The notes: generated from the sequence alone by a model not told the origin. Shown: positions 15,404 to 25,159, counted from the first letter of the stretch. The stretch: DNA of 33,368 nucleotides from an uncultured Christensenellaceae bacterium (GCA_944380275.1 CALWHB010000001.1:1-33368), one strand, 5' to 3'. Numbers and translations: made by a program.

Positions 15404-16108
15404 ATGTTGAAAGAAAGGGAATTCAGAGCCGATGTCAATCAAAGACCTGTAGATAACAGGTTTGGCGCGGATTTTACAAGAGAAAGGGGCAGATACGGCT
15501 ATTACGAGGAAGAACAGCCGCGTTACGACGCTTACGAGAGGTCGTTTGAAGAAAGAAATTACAATGCGCCGCGTTATGAAGAGAACGCATATTACGACAA
15601 TATGCAGGCTGAATATCCGCGCGAAGACTATCAGACGTTCGATACCTTCCCCCGTTACGAAGGTTTCGACGCTCCCGTTCAGAATCCTTATCAGGATTTC
15701 CGCAAGGAAAGTTATGAGGATTACAGGGGAGCGAACGCATACGATTTCAATGCAGGTTACGGCGCGTCGCAGAGCGCGACATTCGAACATGTTGAATACG
15801 AAACGAAAAAACGCGAAAAGCGCACTCTCAACGCAAAATCAAAAATGCTTATCGCCGTGTATTTCGTACTTGTCGCGGTAATCGCGTCGCTGATTATCGC
15901 AAACGTAGTAGCTTTCGGCGGTGCAAGCGTAGAGGCTCAGGCTCCTGTCGAGGCGGCTTACAACGAAGAGGCTGTCGGTATGGCTGTCAACGCCGACGGC
16001 AGCGTCGTCGAAATGAACGAGGTCAGATACCTCGAAAATTACGGATACGAAACAAGCACCAACTGGTTTGACAGTTTCTGCGACTGGGTGGCAAAAGTTT
16101 CGAAATAA
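15404..16108 (+). CDS. Single-pass membrane protein in the ftsL position with a Tyr-rich disordered cytoplasmic region
   Basis: The 234-residue product lies between rsmH and the PBP gene, where ftsL normally sits, and has the same topology: cytoplasmic N-terminus, one membrane helix (about residues 149-171), extracellular C-terminus. FtsL, however, is a short coiled-coil protein. Here the outer part is only about 60 residues, acidic, with no leucine heptads, ending in a Trp-rich segment (NWFDSFCDWV). The cytoplasmic part has about 140 residues rich in Tyr, Glu, Arg, Asp and Asn with 18 tyrosines. I start it at ATG 15404 behind GGGGTG. A GTG at 15395 overlaps that site. Whether it is a diverged FtsL or an unrelated divisome protein cannot be told from sequence. 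Confidence 0.8.
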   Translation: MLKEREFRADVNQRPVDNRFGADFTRERGRYGYYEEEQPRYDAYERSFEERNYNAPRYEENAYYDNMQAEYPREDYQTFDTFPRYEGFDAPVQNPYQDFRKESYEDYRGANAYDFNAGYGASQSATFEHVEYETKKREKRTLNAKSKMLIAVYFVLVAVIASLIIANVVAFGGASVEAQAPVEAAYNEEAVGMAVNADGSVVEMNEVRYLENYGYETSTNWFDSFCDWVAKVSK

Positions 16109-16173
16109 GACAAAACGGACACTAATCAAACCCGTCGGATACTCATGACGACATCAAAACGGAGGAGTATTCG

Positions 16174-18069
16174 ATGCACAAAATTTCCCATATCACACTA
16201 AAAAGAAAGCTACCTGCGGTTCTCGCCCTGGTAGTCTTTCTTTTTTTATTATTGATTTGCAGACTTTTCTATATTCAGATAATCGACGGAACAGGATTGC
16301 AGACGCTTGCTCTCGGTCAATGGACCCGTGATTTGCCTTACAGGGCAGAAAGAGGGGATATTACGGACAGAAACGGAGTAGTTCTTGCATCTTCGCAGAC
16401 GTCTTACACTCTTTATGTCAGACCAAACGACCTTGAAAGACACGAAGAAGTCGCAAAGGCAATCGCATCGGCAACCGGTTCTGATTTTGATTCGGTTTAC
16501 AAAAAAGTGATAAAAACGGGCGTTTCTGAAGTAAAAGTTGCGACAGGGCTTACTAAAAATCAGATGCTTATAGTTTCGGCTTACGATTTTGACGGCGTTT
16601 ATTTTACCGAAGACGCCACGAGATATTACAATTACGGCAATTTTGCTACTCAGCTTTTAGGTTTTACAAATGCCGACGGCGTCGGGCAAAGCGGTATAGA
16701 GCAATATTACAATACCTATCTGAAAGGCACAGACGGAGCGTCGTACACCCAGACCGACCTTATCGGAAGGGAACTCGACGACAACGTTACGACTTATCTT
16801 GCTCCTATAAAAGGCATGACGGCAAAACTTACAATTGACTTCAAATTGCAGAGTTTTGCGGAAAAAGCCGTAAACGACGCGGTCGCGACGTATTCTCCGA
16901 AATCTGCATCCTGTCTTATGATGAACGCGGATACCGGCGAGATTCTCGCAATGGCGAGCGCGCCTGCTTTCGATTTGAACGATATACCCAGAAACGATTT
17001 GTCGCTGTTGCTTGCAGGCTCAAAAAATCTGCTGGTTACAGACGTTTACGAGCCGGGTTCTACCTTCAAGATACTAACTTCTGCAATAGGTATCGAAACG
17101 GGTGTGATAAAAGACAGCTACTATTGCCCCGGATATAGGATGGTAGACGGTCAGAGAATTAAATGCTGGAGGAGTATAGGACACGGTTCTCAGGATTTCG
17201 CGCACGGAATAATGAATTCCTGCAACTGCGTGTTTATGGATATTGCTCTGAGTGCAGGCACAGCCACAATGTACGATTATTTTGAAAAATTCGGACTGAC
17301 GCAGAAAACCGGGATTGACATTTCCGGCGAAGGCAACAGCATAATGCTTGCGGAAGAAAGCGTAAAAACGGTGGATATAGCGAGAATCGGATTCGGTCAG
17401 GCTATTGCGGTAACGCCCGTGCAACTTGCGGCGGCGGTCGCGTCAGTAATCAACGGAGGAAAACTTGTTACGCCTTACGTACTCGACAGCGTGTACAGTG
17501 CCGACGGAAAGCTTGCTTACAGAAACGTGCCTGCAATAAAAAATACCACGGTTTCGGAAAGTACGTCTGCTCAGATGAGAGAATATCTTTACGGTGTCGT
17601 AGAAGAGGGCGGCGGTAAAAACGCTTATGTTGAAGGCTATCGCATCGGCGGAAAGACGGGTACGGCTCAGAAATACAAGGACGGTGCGATTGACAGAGGA
17701 GCTTATGTTTCTTCGTTTATCGGTTTCACCGAAATTAACGGAGAGCGTATTCTGTGCCTGATGAAAGTAGACGAACCTCAGGGGTACGTATATTACGGTA
17801 GTATCGTCGCTGCTCCGTACGTGGGGCAGATATTCAAAAGTATGTTTGCTTATTACGGGGTACAACCTCAGATATCCGCCGAAGACATGCCCAAAGAGGT
17901 GATAATGCCCGATATATACGGTCTTTCTGCGACCGAGGCATGCGCAGCTCTGAGAGAGGCAGGTCTGACATACGAAGTTGCCGGAGAAGGAACGCGCGTA
18001 TCGTATCAGTTTCCTGCTCAGGGAGCCGTGATTGACGATAAAACCGTCGTGTATTTTATGCTTGAATAG
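16174..18069 (+). CDS. Class B penicillin-binding protein with one PASTA domain (FtsI/SpoVD type)
   Basis: This peptidoglycan transpeptidase crosslinks septal or spore-cortex wall. The 631-residue protein has an N-terminal membrane anchor (about 13-35), a PBP dimerisation domain starting at RAERGDITDRNG, and a transpeptidase domain with the three catalytic motifs S296-T-F-K, S349-C-N and K494-T-G. A single PASTA domain closes the protein (about 575-631). The CGGAGGAG ribosome binding site fits the ATG. SpoVD has one PASTA domain and Bacillus PBP2B two, so architecture favours SpoVD. As it is the only PBP in this dcw cluster, it may serve vegetative division too. It partners naturally with the SEDS protein FtsW downstream. 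Confidence 0.94.
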   Translation: MHKISHITLKRKLPAVLALVVFLFLLLICRLFYIQIIDGTGLQTLALGQWTRDLPYRAERGDITDRNGVVLASSQTSYTLYVRPNDLERHEEVAKAIASATGSDFDSVYKKVIKTGVSEVKVATGLTKNQMLIVSAYDFDGVYFTEDATRYYNYGNFATQLLGFTNADGVGQSGIEQYYNTYLKGTDGASYTQTDLIGRELDDNVTTYLAPIKGMTAKLTIDFKLQSFAEKAVNDAVATYSPKSASCLMMNADTGEILAMASAPAFDLNDIPRNDLSLLLAGSKNLLVTDVYEPGSTFKILTSAIGIETGVIKDSYYCPGYRMVDGQRIKCWRSIGHGSQDFAHGIMNSCNCVFMDIALSAGTATMYDYFEKFGLTQKTGIDISGEGNSIMLAEESVKTVDIARIGFGQAIAVTPVQLAAAVASVINGGKLVTPYVLDSVYSADGKLAYRNVPAIKNTTVSESTSAQMREYLYGVVEEGGGKNAYVEGYRIGGKTGTAQKYKDGAIDRGAYVSSFIGFTEINGERILCLMKVDEPQGYVYYGSIVAAPYVGQIFKSMFAYYGVQPQISAEDMPKEVIMPDIYGLSATEACAALREAGLTYEVAGEGTRVSYQFPAQGAVIDDKTVVYFMLE

Positions 18070-18248
18070 CGGCAAAATAATGTGTTTTGCGACAAAAAAG
18101 CATAATAAGCGCGCGTGAGGGAATAATGTTACGGAGGCGAAACGAGGGTATTTTGTCGTATTGTTACGAATATCGCCGATATCGCGTGTGCGCATAAAAT
18201 TTATTTTAAAATATAGAAAATCAAAGAGAAAATCAGCGGAGGAAAGAT

Positions 18249-19682
18249 ATGAAATTATACAAATTGTTGCAAGGCGTTGCCGAGTGCGGAGATTGCCGCG
18301 ATACAGAAGTAAGCGGCATTTCGGTAAACAGCGTTAAAGTTAAAAAAGGCGATATATTTATCTGCCTTGAGGGCAGTTCCGGCGACGGACACGCATATTG
18401 CGACGAGGCGATAGACGCCGGTGCGGCTGCGGTCGTGTGTTCAAAATATATAGGAGAAAAACGGGTTCCTGTAATAAAAGTAGCAGATACACGCAAAGCT
18501 TACGCGCTGATTTCTTCAAATTTTTTCGGCAATCCTTCTGCCGATATGCACATAATTACCGTTACCGGCACAAACGGTAAATCGACCACGGCATACGTTA
18601 CTGCAAAACTTCTGGAGGCAGGGGGGTATAAAACGGGGCTAATAGGGACTATGTACTATGAATATGCCGGCAAAAAATTACCTTCGACGCTCACGACTCC
18701 CGACCCTTTCGAACTTCACAGATTATTTGCGGATATGAAATCCGCAGGCGTAGAATATGTCGTTATGGAATTTTCTGCTCATGCAATTTTTCTCGAAAAA
18801 TTACGCGGAGTGTGCAGCGATATATGTATTTTTACAAATCTTTCGCAGGACCATCTGGACTATTTCGGCGATATGAAGAGATACAAAGCGGTAAAAAAGA
18901 GCTGTTTCTGCGCCGAATATACCCGATGCGCGCTTGTAAACATAGACGACGGTTGCGGCAGAGAAATATTGAGCGAGTGCAAAGTTCCGGCAATCAGTTA
19001 CGGACTTGAAAATCCTGCCGACAGTTTTGCCATAGACGTTGAAGATACCGGGAGAGGATGCGCTTTTGTGGCAAATATTATGGACGATATTGTCGCTGTC
19101 GATTGCAGACTTTACGGCAGATTCAACGTGTATAACGTGCTTGCGGCGTGTACCGCGGCGCGGATGGCAGGCGTAGGATTGTCGGAGATAGCGGATTGTC
19201 TTTATTCTCTCGACCCGCCTTCGGGCAGATTTAACGTGATAGAGTCTTCGGGAGTAAAATACGTGGTTGATTTTGCGCATACTCCGGACGGCTTGTACAA
19301 TCTTCTCAAAGAAGGAGCAAAACTGTGTAAAGGCAAGCTGATTACCGTGTTCGGTTGCGGGGGCGACCGCGACGTTACTAAACGTCCTATCATGGGGAAA
19401 ATCGCAGGCGAGATGTCTGACATAGTCATTGTTACAAGCGACAATCCGCGTACCGAAAGCAGACAGTCTATTGCTGACGATATTTTGTCCGGCATAAGAA
19501 AGAAAAATAAAATTTTTGTAGAACTCGACAGGAGCCGCGCCGTTGCTCTTGCCGTCGAACTCGCAAAAGCGGGGGACGTCGTACTTATTGCAGGCAAAGG
19601 CAGCGAAGGGTATATCGACGAAAACAACGTCAAAACGCCTTACAGCGACTGCGCTCAACTGAGTAAAGCTTTGCAAAGATAA
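18249..19682 (+). CDS. murE: MurE, UDP-MurNAc-tripeptide synthetase (meso-DAP type)
   Basis: MurE adds the third residue to the peptidoglycan stem peptide with ATP. The 477-residue protein has the N-terminal UDP-binding domain, the ATP loop TGTNGKST (106-113) and the C-terminal ligase domain. The motif DNPR (398-401) is the signature of enzymes that choose meso-diaminopimelate rather than lysine, so the wall should be A1-gamma type. A GGAGGAAAG site precedes the ATG. The 179-bp gap before it is unusually long for this operon and may hide a promoter. Its stop overlaps the mraY start by one base (TAATG). murF, which often follows murE, is absent. Confidence 0.96.
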   Translation: MKLYKLLQGVAECGDCRDTEVSGISVNSVKVKKGDIFICLEGSSGDGHAYCDEAIDAGAAAVVCSKYIGEKRVPVIKVADTRKAYALISSNFFGNPSADMHIITVTGTNGKSTTAYVTAKLLEAGGYKTGLIGTMYYEYAGKKLPSTLTTPDPFELHRLFADMKSAGVEYVVMEFSAHAIFLEKLRGVCSDICIFTNLSQDHLDYFGDMKRYKAVKKSCFCAEYTRCALVNIDDGCGREILSECKVPAISYGLENPADSFAIDVEDTGRGCAFVANIMDDIVAVDCRLYGRFNVYNVLAACTAARMAGVGLSEIADCLYSLDPPSGRFNVIESSGVKYVVDFAHTPDGLYNLLKEGAKLCKGKLITVFGCGGDRDVTKRPIMGKIAGEMSDIVIVTSDNPRTESRQSIADDILSGIRKKNKIFVELDRSRAVALAVELAKAGDVVLIAGKGSEGYIDENNVKTPYSDCAQLSKALQR

Positions 19683-20683
19683 TGGATTTTGCTCTGAAAT
19701 TTCTGCTTGCGGCACTTCTCGGATTTGTCGTAACCGCATTATTGTCCCGTCCGGTAATCGCCTTTGCGAAAAAAGCGAAGGCGAGTCAGACCATACTTTT
19801 TTATGTCGATAAACATGAAGGAAAAAAAGGTACGCCAACCATGGGCGGTATTATGTTTCTTGCAGGGATATGCGTGCCTGTAATTGCTTTCGGCAGAGAA
19901 AAACTGGGAATAGTCGCATTGTGCGTAACTCTCGGATACGGACTTATAGGTTTTCTTGACGACTTTATAAAAGTCAGATTCAAACGGAACCTCGGATTGA
20001 AAGCATACCAGAAAATCATAGGACAGCTGGGGATAGCGGCGATAGTTGCGGCATTTTGTTACACGAGCGAAAGCGTCGGTACGCTTGTGAGAATACCTTT
20101 CACTAACGTTTACGCTGATTTCAAATGGGCGTATATTCCGTTTTGCGCTTTCGTTTTCATAGCAATGAGCAACGCGGTAAATCTCACCGACGGACTCGAC
20201 GGGCTTGTAGCGGGTAGCGGTTCTGTATATTTTGCGGCTTTCGGGATAATGATAGCTTTTGCGGCAGCGTACGCCGCAGACGGAGGAAAGACGTTGCTTT
20301 CTGAAGATTATGCATCTCTTGCGGTTTTCTCCTTCGGATTTTTCGGCGCGCTTGTCGCATTTTTATGGTGCAATTCAAATCCTGCAAGCATATTTATGGG
20401 GGATACGGGTTCGCTTGCTGTTGGCGGCGCTGCGGCATGCGTTGCCGTATTTTCTCAAAACGCGCTTTTTGCCCCGATTATCGGAATAATGTACGTGGTA
20501 TCCTGCATATCGGTAATATTGCAGGTGTTGCATTTCAAGCGTACAAAAAAAAGGCTGTTTTTAATGGCTCCGTTTCATCATCACCTGGAATATAAAGGTA
20601 TAAAGGAGAGCAAAATTGTGAGTTATTACACGGTGATTACGCTTGTTGCCGCGATTATAGCTCTAATTGCGTTTACATTATGA
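19682..20683 (+). CDS. mraY: MraY, phospho-MurNAc-pentapeptide transferase
   Basis: MraY transfers phospho-MurNAc-pentapeptide to undecaprenyl phosphate, making lipid I at the inner membrane face. The 333-residue polytopic protein (about ten hydrophobic helices) carries GTPTMGGIMF, the aspartate pair in GFLDDFIKV, NLTDGLDGLV, FMGDTGSLAVGG and the histidine motif PFHHHLEYKG. All active-site signatures are intact. It overlaps murE by 1 nt and murD by 4 nt (ATGA), which implies tight translational coupling. Confidence 0.97.
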   Translation: MDFALKFLLAALLGFVVTALLSRPVIAFAKKAKASQTILFYVDKHEGKKGTPTMGGIMFLAGICVPVIAFGREKLGIVALCVTLGYGLIGFLDDFIKVRFKRNLGLKAYQKIIGQLGIAAIVAAFCYTSESVGTLVRIPFTNVYADFKWAYIPFCAFVFIAMSNAVNLTDGLDGLVAGSGSVYFAAFGIMIAFAAAYAADGGKTLLSEDYASLAVFSFGFFGALVAFLWCNSNPASIFMGDTGSLAVGGAAACVAVFSQNALFAPIIGIMYVVSCISVILQVLHFKRTKKRLFLMAPFHHHLEYKGIKESKIVSYYTVITLVAAIIALIAFTL

Positions 20684-21996
20684 ATAAAACTCTTATTCTC
20701 GGTTGGGGAGAAAGCGGTAAAAGCGCGTGCGAGCTGTTGCGCAGGCACGGAGAAGACGTGGTGTGTTTTGACGACAACGAGGGCGAAACCGTGGGGGACG
20801 GCATTGAAAACAGAAGAGGTATGTCGCTTGAAAACGCACTTGAAGACATAAATCTCGTCGTAGTGAATCCAGCTGTAGCATCCACTCATCCGATAATCAG
20901 AGGCGCAATAAAAAAGGGAATCGACGTAATAAGCGAAATTGAGCTTGGTTACAGATATTGCAACGGACATACGGTTGCGGTAACCGGCACAAACGGAAAA
21001 ACGACTACAGTATCTCTGATAAAATCGGTTATGGACGAGGCAGGCTTAAAAGCGTATGCACTCGGTAACATAGGGATTGCTTTTACGAGCATGGCTGACA
21101 GTCTGAACGGGGCTGTTGCGGTTCTCGAAATATCCAGTTTTCAGCTTGAAACGGTAAAAACTTTTGCTCCGTCAATCGCAGTTTGCCTCAACGTAACGCC
21201 CGACCATCTTGAAAGACACAAAACGTTTGAAGAATATGTAAAGTTAAAGGCAAGACTTTTTGAAAATCAGACTGAACAGGACGTTGCGATACTTAATTAC
21301 GACGACCCTACCGTCAGAGCTATGAGTTTACATATCAAATCGGACATATATTATTTTTCGTCGCAAAGCAAAGTAAAAGGCGCGTATTTGAAAGACGGTC
21401 AAATCTGCTTTTCGGACGGAAAAAGAGAAGTCAAGATATGTTCTATAGAGGATATAAGGCTTAAAGGCAAACACAATCTGATGAACGTGCTTGCGGCGGT
21501 TACGGTTGCGACGGTTTACGGGATTGAACCGGCTTGCATTGCTGCGGCAGTAAAAAAGTTTACACCGCCGAAATACCGCATAGAGTTTATCGGAGAGAAA
21601 GAAAATCTGAGAATTTACAACGATTCAAAGGCAACCAATATCGACAGCACTATCCGCGCTTGCGAGGCAATGGACGGCGATACGGCACTTATCGTGGGCG
21701 GCTGGGATAAGAAAATAGGATATGAAAGTTTTTTTGCACGTCTGCCGCAAAAAGTCAGACATATCGTATGTTGCGGCGACAACAGCGACGAGATAATAAG
21801 GTGGGTTCCCGACAATGCGGATTTTTCAATAGCAAAAACCGCAACGCTTGAAAGAGCGGTTGAAATTTCACTCGGTTACAAGGATGTAAGCAATCTGCTT
21901 TTTTCGCCTTCGACTTCGAGTTTTGACAGATATACAGATTACAAGCAGAGGGGAAGACATTTTGACGAGATAATAAAGGCGTTTGCAAATGGCTGA
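20680..21996 (+). CDS. murD: MurD, UDP-MurNAc-L-alanine:D-glutamate ligase
   Basis: MurD adds D-glutamate as the second stem-peptide residue in the cytoplasm. The 438-residue protein has an N-terminal Rossmann-like domain (ILGWGESGKSACELLRRHG), the ATP loop VTGTNGKTTTVSL, the central NVTPDHLERH motif and a C-terminal domain with NDSKATNIDST and the closing SPSTSSFDRYTDYKQRG. Length is normal. The start overlaps the mraY stop and its 3' end overlaps ftsW by 8 nt. Confidence 0.96.
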   Translation: MNKTLILGWGESGKSACELLRRHGEDVVCFDDNEGETVGDGIENRRGMSLENALEDINLVVVNPAVASTHPIIRGAIKKGIDVISEIELGYRYCNGHTVAVTGTNGKTTTVSLIKSVMDEAGLKAYALGNIGIAFTSMADSLNGAVAVLEISSFQLETVKTFAPSIAVCLNVTPDHLERHKTFEEYVKLKARLFENQTEQDVAILNYDDPTVRAMSLHIKSDIYYFSSQSKVKGAYLKDGQICFSDGKREVKICSIEDIRLKGKHNLMNVLAAVTVATVYGIEPACIAAAVKKFTPPKYRIEFIGEKENLRIYNDSKATNIDSTIRACEAMDGDTALIVGGWDKKIGYESFFARLPQKVRHIVCCGDNSDEIIRWVPDNADFSIAKTATLERAVEISLGYKDVSNLLFSPSTSSFDRYTDYKQRGRHFDEIIKAFANG

Positions 21997-23110
21997 GCGC
22001 AAAACGCCGCTGATTGCGGACAAGATATTGCTCGTATCCGCTCTGACACTCGCTTTGCTGGGTATCGTAATGCAGTACAGCGCAAGCAGTTACACGGCGT
22101 TGCAACAGACCGGCGACGAGTTTTTTTACGTAAAGAAACAGCTGCTCGCTCTCGTTGTCGCGTTGGTGGCTGCTTTCGGCGCGTCAAGGCTTAAAGCGGA
22201 ATATCTGAAAAAAATTTCTCTTGCGTTGCTTGCGTTTTCGGTCGTTCTTCTCGCTCTCGTATTCGTTCCGGGACTCGGGGTGGAGAAGTACGGCGCGACG
22301 CGCTGGATTAATCTGGGATTTACAACGTTTCAGCCGTCTGAACTCGCAAAATTTTCGCTTGTGATTTTTATAGCCGCAAGGCTGTCGCAAAGGAGCAGTC
22401 AAAGATTCCGCGACATGATTCAGATTCTTATTGCGACTCTCGCGGTATGTGCTCTCGTAATGCTTGAGCCTAACATGTCTATTACTGTATGCATAGGTCT
22501 TTGCGTACTGCTGATGCTGTTTATAGGCGGATGCGGAATAAAACAGTTTGCGGTAATGGCGATTCCCGTTGCGGCGGCTGTGCCGCTGCTTATCGTTGCA
22601 GAACCGTACAGACTTAAAAGACTGCTTGCGTTTCTCGACCCCTGGGCATCGCCGTTGGGGGAGGGGTATCAGCTTATCCAGTCGTATTATGCCCTCGGTT
22701 CCGGCGGCTGGTTCGGATTGGGACTTTTCAACAGCAGACAAAAATATATGTTCCTGCCTTTTGCCGAAAGCGACTTTATTTTTTCGGTAATCGGAGAAGA
22801 ACTGGGGCTTATAGGCTGCATATTTGTCATCTCGCTTTTTTGCATATTGATTTGGAGAGGGATTGTTATCGCAATGCGTGCAAAAGACAGATTTCAGACG
22901 TACGTTGCCGCCGGAGTAAGCATTGTGATAGCGGTGCAGACTCTTCTCAATATAGCGGTGGTAAGCGGGTCTGTTCCTCCTACCGGATTGCCGATGCCGT
23001 TTATCAGTTCCGGTGGCAGTTCGCTTGTGGTTTTCGCGGCGGCTACGGGACTTCTCGAAGGCATAGCGCGAAATTCACAAATCCAGCAATCTTTCCATAA
23101 AATGTATTAA
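21989..23110 (+). CDS. ftsW: FtsW/SpoVE SEDS peptidoglycan glycosyltransferase
   Basis: SEDS proteins polymerise lipid II into glycan strands, working with a class B PBP. The 373-residue protein has about ten membrane helices and the family signatures MQYSASSYTALQ, WINLGFTTFQPSELAKF, LEPNMSI, GLGLFNSRQKYMFLPFAESDFIFSVIGEELG and SVPPTGLPMPFISSGGSS. I prefer ATG 21989, 8 nt inside murD, over an upstream TTG at 21983. The cognate PBP is four genes upstream. FtsW and SpoVE cannot be told apart by motif. In most Clostridia murG follows here, but in this cluster murA does. Confidence 0.95.
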   Translation: MAERKTPLIADKILLVSALTLALLGIVMQYSASSYTALQQTGDEFFYVKKQLLALVVALVAAFGASRLKAEYLKKISLALLAFSVVLLALVFVPGLGVEKYGATRWINLGFTTFQPSELAKFSLVIFIAARLSQRSSQRFRDMIQILIATLAVCALVMLEPNMSITVCIGLCVLLMLFIGGCGIKQFAVMAIPVAAAVPLLIVAEPYRLKRLLAFLDPWASPLGEGYQLIQSYYALGSGGWFGLGLFNSRQKYMFLPFAESDFIFSVIGEELGLIGCIFVISLFCILIWRGIVIAMRAKDRFQTYVAAGVSIVIAVQTLLNIAVVSGSVPPTGLPMPFISSGGSSLVVFAAATGLLEGIARNSQIQQSFHKMY

Positions 23111-23141
23111 GAAATTACGCCTTTCGCGTAAGGAGAGAAAG

Positions 23142-24395
23142 ATGAGCAAATACATAATCCGCGGAGGCGAACAGATTCGCGGCGATATAAAAATCAAGGG
23201 TGCAAAAAATTCGGTACTCACTCTGCTTGCGGCATGTATACTTGCCGAAGGCAAAGTAACTCTGCACGATTGTCCGCATATTACTGATGTGGACACGATG
23301 ATAGCTATTCTCAGAAAACTCGGCTGTAAAATTTACAGGCAAAACGACGATATTACCGTGGACAGCGACGGTATATCGAGCGACAAAATTCCCGGCAACC
23401 TCGCAAGCGAACTCAGGTCGTCTATTTTTTTGCTCGGTTCTTTGCTTTCAAGGCTGAAGAAGGCAAAAGTCGCTTATCCGGGAGGGTGCGAAATAGGTTT
23501 AAGACCGATAGACATACATCTTGCCGGACTGAGAGAACTGGGAGTCAGAATCGTCGAAAAACACGGATACATAGATTGCGACAGCACAAAGGCGCACAGC
23601 TCTGACATAATGCTGGACCTTCCCAGTGTCGGCGCAACTGAAAACCTCGTGATGACTTGCGTGTTTCTTGACGGTATAAGCATTATCAGAAACTGTGCAA
23701 AAGAGCCTGAAATAGTAGATTTGCAGAATTTTCTCAACGCTATGGGCGCGAAAGTGAGCGGAGCCGGTACCGGTGTGATTACCGTTGAAGGAGTAAAACG
23801 TCTTCACGGCACTGAGTATACCCCTATCCCCGACAGAATAGTCGCGGGAACGTATCTGATAGGTGCGGCGATGTGCGGAGGAAATCTGACGCTTTTGAAC
23901 GTCAATCCCGAACATCTTTCTTCGCTTATCGCCAAATTGCCGAAAAGCAGTTGCAAAATAACGTGTGCGCGTGATAAAATAAATATAATCTGCAACGAAA
24001 GGTGTGAAAGCATACCAAAAGTGGAAACCACATATTACCCCGGATTTCCCACAGACCTTCAGTCGCAGATACTCACTCTTCAGACAGTAAGCAAAGGCAC
24101 GAGCGTTATTGTGGAAAATATTTTTGAAACTCGTTTTAAAACCGTGCCGCAGCTTGTCAAAATGGGTGCCGACGTTACCGTAAACGGACGTACCGCGGTT
24201 GTCAGGGGAGTTGAAAGACTTACGGGAGCCGAAGTTTCCGCTACCGATTTAAGAGGCGGAGCGTCGTTGGTCCTTGCGGGCATGAGCGCACAGGGAGAAA
24301 CCGTAATCGACAATGTGTATCATATCGACAGAGGATATGAGGACCTTTCGCTTATCCTTCCCGTACTGGGAGTAAAAATAAAAAGGACAGACTGA
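23142..24395 (+). CDS. murA: MurA, UDP-GlcNAc 1-carboxyvinyltransferase
   Basis: MurA commits UDP-GlcNAc to peptidoglycan synthesis by transferring enolpyruvate from PEP, and is the target of fosfomycin. The 417-residue protein has K22-N23 in the GAKNS motif and the catalytic Cys116 in the flexible loop PGGCEIGLRP, so it should be fosfomycin-sensitive (resistant forms carry Asp there). The RGGASLVLAG motif closes the second domain. An AAGGAGAG site precedes the ATG. The stop shares a base with the ftsQ start. Confidence 0.96.
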   Translation: MSKYIIRGGEQIRGDIKIKGAKNSVLTLLAACILAEGKVTLHDCPHITDVDTMIAILRKLGCKIYRQNDDITVDSDGISSDKIPGNLASELRSSIFLLGSLLSRLKKAKVAYPGGCEIGLRPIDIHLAGLRELGVRIVEKHGYIDCDSTKAHSSDIMLDLPSVGATENLVMTCVFLDGISIIRNCAKEPEIVDLQNFLNAMGAKVSGAGTGVITVEGVKRLHGTEYTPIPDRIVAGTYLIGAAMCGGNLTLLNVNPEHLSSLIAKLPKSSCKITCARDKINIICNERCESIPKVETTYYPGFPTDLQSQILTLQTVSKGTSVIVENIFETRFKTVPQLVKMGADVTVNGRTAVVRGVERLTGAEVSATDLRGGASLVLAGMSAQGETVIDNVYHIDRGYEDLSLILPVLGVKIKRTD

Positions 24396-25159
24396 TGAAC
24401 AAAAGACTTCTGGGTATCTTTATAGCCGTAGCGGTCGCCGTGGTGGTGATTGTGGTTTGTTGCGTAATGTTTCTGACGGGTTCGGTTGAAGTCAGGACGA
24501 CGGACAACCTTACTCTTGACGACGAAACGGTAAACGGCATAATCGCGCAAAGCGGTATATCCAAAGGCGAAAGCGTGTTTTCAATTGACGAAAATTCTTC
24601 TGTTTCCGCCGTTGAAAAAGCTTACCCTCTGTATAAAGTCGTAAATATTGAGAGAAAGTTTCCCAATAAAGTGGTGATATACGTTGCTTTGCGTACGCCT
24701 CTGATGGCAATTGCTTTTGAAACAGAAGAAGGCGACGAAGAACTTTTTGCCGTTGTGGACAACGAACTTAAAATCCTTTATACCGCAACGCGTGCAGAAA
24801 TATATGCTCTGACTTACGTGGACAATTTTACGATTGCCGGAGGAGAAGAGTCTGTAGGAAGTTTCGTTTCCGATAAATCCGGCTGGTTGTCCGGCATAGT
24901 CGGCGGAGCGCAGAAAGTCAGTTTCGTTTCTGCAAGATTCACTGATTTCGTAAAACAGATAAAATTCGGTCAGATTAACGTATCCGTACTTACGAATACG
25001 GGCGTTACGCTTGTACTCAAAAACGTTGAGAGCATCGACGATATGTTTGTCGGTGCATATACTTATTACAGCACACTCGCAACAGACGAGCAGAGAAAAA
25101 ACGGTTTTATCTCTCTTACTGACGTCGGTTGGACGTGGTCGGCAACCGCGATAAGCTGA
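24395..25159 (+). CDS. ftsQ: FtsQ/DivIB divisome protein
   Basis: FtsQ/DivIB is a bitopic membrane protein linking early and late division proteins and forming a complex with FtsL and FtsB/DivIC. The 254-residue protein has a very short cytoplasmic start, one membrane helix (about 6-28), a POTRA domain (about 30-100, with the typical VVNIERKFPNKVVIYVALRTP) and a beta-rich C-terminal domain. Length fits DivIB. It overlaps murA by one base. About 100 bp separate it from ftsA, which has its own promoter. Confidence 0.88.
   Translation: MNKRLLGIFIAVAVAVVVIVVCCVMFLTGSVEVRTTDNLTLDDETVNGIIAQSGISKGESVFSIDENSSVSAVEKAYPLYKVVNIERKFPNKVVIYVALRTPLMAIAFETEEGDEELFAVVDNELKILYTATRAEIYALTYVDNFTIAGGEESVGSFVSDKSGWLSGIVGGAQKVSFVSARFTDFVKQIKFGQINVSVLTNTGVTLVLKNVESIDDMFVGAYTYYSTLATDEQRKNGFISLTDVGWTWSATAIS

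Noticed and set aside
18126..18197. 23-codon frame between the PBP gene and murE
   Set aside because: Ribosome binding site is poor (GAGGG), product is Arg/Tyr-rich without similarity. The 179-bp gap is more likely regulatory.
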